Shown: in pieces, positions 24,955 to 26,773 of the stretch
How positions within the stretch are numbered: the stretch's first letter is position 1
Layout of the letters: the number at the start of each line of letters is the position of its first letter
Assembly: GCA_001556995.1 (NCBI GenBank)
Contig: LSKF01000108.1
Coordinates: 1-26,773 of the forward strand
Origin: Erythrobacteraceae bacterium CCH12-C2
GTDB lineage: Bacteria; Pseudomonadota; Alphaproteobacteria; Sphingomonadales; Sphingomonadaceae
Direction: 5' to 3'
DNA: 26,773 nt
The notes under the pieces: model-generated
The model's database searches: none
Told to the model about the DNA's origin: nothing
Seen by the model: only the letters and a program-made list of their open reading frames with translations
Made by a program: the position numbers and the translations under genes

Positions 24955-25715
24955 CCGATAGTGAACTGGCCGCGCGGCTCGCCGAAGCCGCTGGGCGAAT
25001 CCTTCTCGACGTGCGCGCCAGCGAAATGTTCGATGGTAGGGTGCTCGGCGCTGCGGGCGACGCAACCGCCAACCAGTTCCTGTGCCACGCCATCCGGCAC
25101 CTGCGCCCGGAGGACGGTCTGCTCTCGGAGGAGGAGAAGGACAACCCGGCGCGTCTCGGCAAGTCACGGGTGTGGATCGTCGATCCGGTCGATGGCACGC
25201 GCGAATATGGCGAGGCGCGGGACGACTGGGCGGTGCACGTCGCGCTCGCGATCGACGGCGTCGCCGCTGTCGGCGCGGTCGCGCTGCCGGGGCTGGGTGG
25301 CGGGGTCGTGCTGCGTTCCGACCGGCCGCAGGCGCTCCCCGCGATGGCCGGGCCGCCGCGCTTTCTCGTCAGCCGGTCGCGGCCCGCGCGCGAGGCCGAA
25401 GCAGTTGCCGCCGCGCTCGGGGGAGCGCTGGTGCCGATGGGCAGCGCCGGCGCCAAGGCGATGGCCGTGGTGCGGGGCGAGGCGGAAGTCTATCTCCACT
25501 CCGGAGGGCAATACGAATGGGACAGCTGCGCGCCGGTCGCGGTGGCGCTGGCGCACGGCCTCCACGCCTCGCGCATCGATGGCAGCCCGCTGGTCTACAA
25601 TCAGGCAGACACCTACATGCCCGACCTGCTGATCTGCCGCCCCGAATGGGCCGCGCGGGTGCTGGCCGAGGTGGCCCATCTCATCGACTCCACCGATCAG
25701 GGTTTTGAGGCGTAG
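24951..25715 (+). CDS. cysQ: 3'(2'),5'-bisphosphate nucleotidase
   Basis: A 254-residue inositol-monophosphatase-fold enzyme that removes the 3'-phosphate of PAP (and PAPS), clearing the by-product of sulfotransfer or PAPS reduction. The metal-binding motifs are LLSEEEKDN, then WIVDPVDGTREYGEARDDWAVHVAL (the DPxDGT motif), and near the C-terminus YEWDSCAPVAVALAHG (the WD motif). Length matches CysQ (246 in E. coli). It overlaps the DUF2061 gene. With cysNC next door, PAPS/PAP turnover is the likely job. Another member of the fold is possible but less likely in this setting. Confidence 0.93.
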   Translation: MTDSELAARLAEAAGRILLDVRASEMFDGRVLGAAGDATANQFLCHAIRHLRPEDGLLSEEEKDNPARLGKSRVWIVDPVDGTREYGEARDDWAVHVALAIDGVAAVGAVALPGLGGGVVLRSDRPQALPAMAGPPRFLVSRSRPAREAEAVAAALGGALVPMGSAGAKAMAVVRGEAEVYLHSGGQYEWDSCAPVAVALAHGLHASRIDGSPLVYNQADTYMPDLLICRPEWAARVLAEVAHLIDSTDQGFEA

Positions 25716-25900
25716 GCGAGCTGCTGCGAGAATTGGGAAGCTCTCGAGCTTATGGTTGGCCTGTGCGCAACGGGATGCCGGCGAAGCGCAATCAAGGAAC
25801 GTGAACCGCGCGAGGATATGAGGAGGCCAATTGCCGACTATGCTCGCGAAGTCCCAGCGCTGCCCTAACGCAATTCGATTGCGCCCCTTTTTTGATCCGG

Positions 25901-25939
25901 CTAGGAACGCCTCCTAGATATTCGAAGATAACTTCCTAG
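25901..25939. promoter_or_regulatory. Inverted repeat and extra half-site before the S24 regulator
   Basis: CTAGGA (25901-25906) and TCCTAG (25912-25917) form a perfect inverted repeat with a 5-nt spacer. A second TCCTAG follows at 25934-25939, 22 bp on, about two helical turns. The block ends 24 bp before the start codon of the S24 regulator, where an autoregulatory operator would be expected. Binding by that regulator is inference. Confidence 0.55.
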
Positions 25940-25963
25940 ACTGGCGCGATATGGGATGGCAGC

Positions 25964-26656
25964 ATGGACGACGCACGCAAGGCTCTCGACGAGTTAATCA
26001 AGAAGCGTGGGTGCAACTATTCTGAGATCTCGCGGCTGCTCGGGCGCAACGCTGCCTACATTCAGCAGTTCATCCGGCGCGGTAGCCCTAAGCAGCTGGA
26101 CGAACAGGACCGCACGGTCCTCGCCCGCTTTTTTGGGGTGGAGGAAAAGGTACTCGGCGGCCCGGCGCGCCGCTCAAGTCCTGACGTCGACCTCGTGCAC
26201 ATTCCCATCCTCGATGTGGAAGCATCAGCGGGATATGGTGCGCTCGCCGGGTCGGAAGGCAACTCTGCCCAATTTGGTTTCGATGAGAAATGGCTGCGCC
26301 GCCTCACAGCCAGCAAGGCCTCCAACCTGTCGATTATCGGGGTCCTGGGGGACTCGATGGAGCCAACCTTGCACGATGGGGATGAAGTGATGGTTGACCT
26401 GGGTGACGGTCAGGCGCGCCTGCGCGACGGGATCTATGTACTGCGCTTGGACGACATGCTGAGCGTCAAACGGATCGCGATCGAGCCGCAGGGCAAGCGG
26501 GTAATCGCCTTCATCGACCGCGATGTACCCGGCCTCGCCATCGGTCAGGACGTACTGCGTGAAGTAGCTGTGATAGGACCGGGCATGGGCCTGATCGAGA
26601 GCGGCAACGAAGGCTGCCTGATCTGCCTGGAATCGGTCATCGGCCGTGCTGTGTGA
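25964..26656 (+). CDS. S24/LexA-like transcriptional regulator with HTH
   Basis: A 230-residue protein. The N-terminal helix-turn-helix (residues ~8-60) reads NYSEISRLLGRNAAYIQQFIRRGSPKQLDEQDRTVLARFF. The C-terminal S24 domain has the nucleophile in GVLGDSMEPTLHDGDEVMVDL (Ser131) and the general base in DMLSVKRIAI (Lys169). A possible self-cleavage site is Ala89-Gly90 in EASAGYGAL, before the catalytic domain. Such C1/LexA-like regulators repress genes and are inactivated by RecA-stimulated autocleavage, often in phages or mobile elements. A CTAGGA/TCCTAG inverted repeat lies in its promoter. Whether it truly cleaves or answers DNA damage cannot be told from sequence. Confidence 0.88.
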   Translation: MDDARKALDELIKKRGCNYSEISRLLGRNAAYIQQFIRRGSPKQLDEQDRTVLARFFGVEEKVLGGPARRSSPDVDLVHIPILDVEASAGYGALAGSEGNSAQFGFDEKWLRRLTASKASNLSIIGVLGDSMEPTLHDGDEVMVDLGDGQARLRDGIYVLRLDDMLSVKRIAIEPQGKRVIAFIDRDVPGLAIGQDVLREVAVIGPGMGLIESGNEGCLICLESVIGRAV

Positions 26657-26672
26657 AGCGTACATGATCTTT

Positions 26673-26704
26673 CCTCCTGATGTTCGATGCGTCGCATCAG
26701 GAGG
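26673..26704 (+). promoter_or_regulatory. Hairpin enclosing the ribosome-binding site of the last gene
   Basis: CCTCCTGATG (26673-26682) pairs perfectly with CATCAGGAGG (26695-26704). The latter contains the AGGAGG that would drive the ATG at 26712. A competing hairpin, GATGCG (26686-26691) T CGCATC (26693-26698), would leave most of AGGAGG free. There is no T-run, so a simple terminator is less likely. It looks like a translational switch; that is inference. Confidence 0.5.
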
Positions 26705-26711
26705 TGCGAAG

Positions 26712-26773
26712 ATGTGGGTGACCGTGACGTCGACGCCCGCCGAGATGAGGTGCACGGCGGTGGCGTGCCGGAA
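26712..26773 (+). CDS. Start of an unidentified gene (3' end outside window)
   Basis: ATG at 26712 follows AGGAGG (26699-26704) with 7-nt spacing, the strongest ribosome site in this part of the window. The frame MWVTVTSTPAEMRCTAVACR stays open to the window edge. Twenty residues are too few to assign a family. It lies 55 bp after the S24 regulator on the same strand and may be cotranscribed with it. Confidence 0.45.
   Translation, partial: MWVTVTSTPAEMRCTAVACR

Noticed and set aside
26225..26755. 176-codon minus-strand frame at the right end
   Set aside because: Mostly antisense to the S24 regulator; the plus-strand gene carries all catalytic motifs.
1..26773. CRISPR arrays, tRNA and rRNA genes
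   Set aside because: No regularly spaced direct repeats, cloverleaf-like runs with TTCRA arms, or conserved rRNA segments were seen.

Overview
The window looks like chromosomal accessory DNA of a GC-rich alphaproteobacterium, most likely a sphingomonad or erythrobacter relative. This is inferred from three things: an F-type transfer module with a DsbC-like protein between traB and traV, a cysNC-DUF2061-cysQ block, and a TonB-receptor cluster with DUF1214/DUF1254 proteins. No rRNA or tRNA was seen, so the genus is not fixed.

Region 1 (1-651) holds the 3' end of an IS66 transposase and its probable right terminus, followed by an unusually AT-rich gap.

Region 2 (652-7469) is a compact gene cluster. 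On the minus strand, in transcription order, it has a GntR/FCD-type regulator, a Tat-exported M28-peptidase-like protein, a TonB-dependent receptor, and small DUF1214 and DUF1254 proteins. A serine-hydrolase (beta-lactamase fold) gene diverges from the regulator. An identical 18-nt AT-rich sequence containing the palindrome ATTATCGATAAT lies upstream of the receptor and in the regulator/hydrolase gap. A single regulator probably controls uptake across the outer membrane together with periplasmic hydrolysis of an unknown ligand.

Region 3 (7470-17371) is a decayed conjugative element. It holds an IS3 transposase relic, alpA-like and XRE regulators, then traA (frameshifted), traL, traE, traK, traB, dsbC and traV. 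These are followed by one open frame that joins the N-terminal half of TraC to the C-terminal part of TraH, with the intervening transfer genes missing. Next come eleven codons of traG and an opposing large serine recombinase that has lost its C-terminus. The secretion apparatus cannot be complete from this locus.

Region 4 (17372-25715) is envelope-polysaccharide and sulfate-activation metabolism. wecC and wecB make UDP-ManNAcA from UDP-GlcNAc. After them lies a 1-nt-spaced pair of IS1595-type transposase genes; the upstream member has lost all three DDE catalytic residues. Then comes a 99-codon internally deleted cysD, overlapping an intact cysNC, a DUF2061 membrane protein gene and cysQ.

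Region 5 (25716-26773) has an S24/LexA-like regulator with an inverted repeat in its promoter. Beyond it is the start of another gene whose strong Shine-Dalgarno sequence lies inside a 10-bp hairpin that competes with an alternative hairpin.
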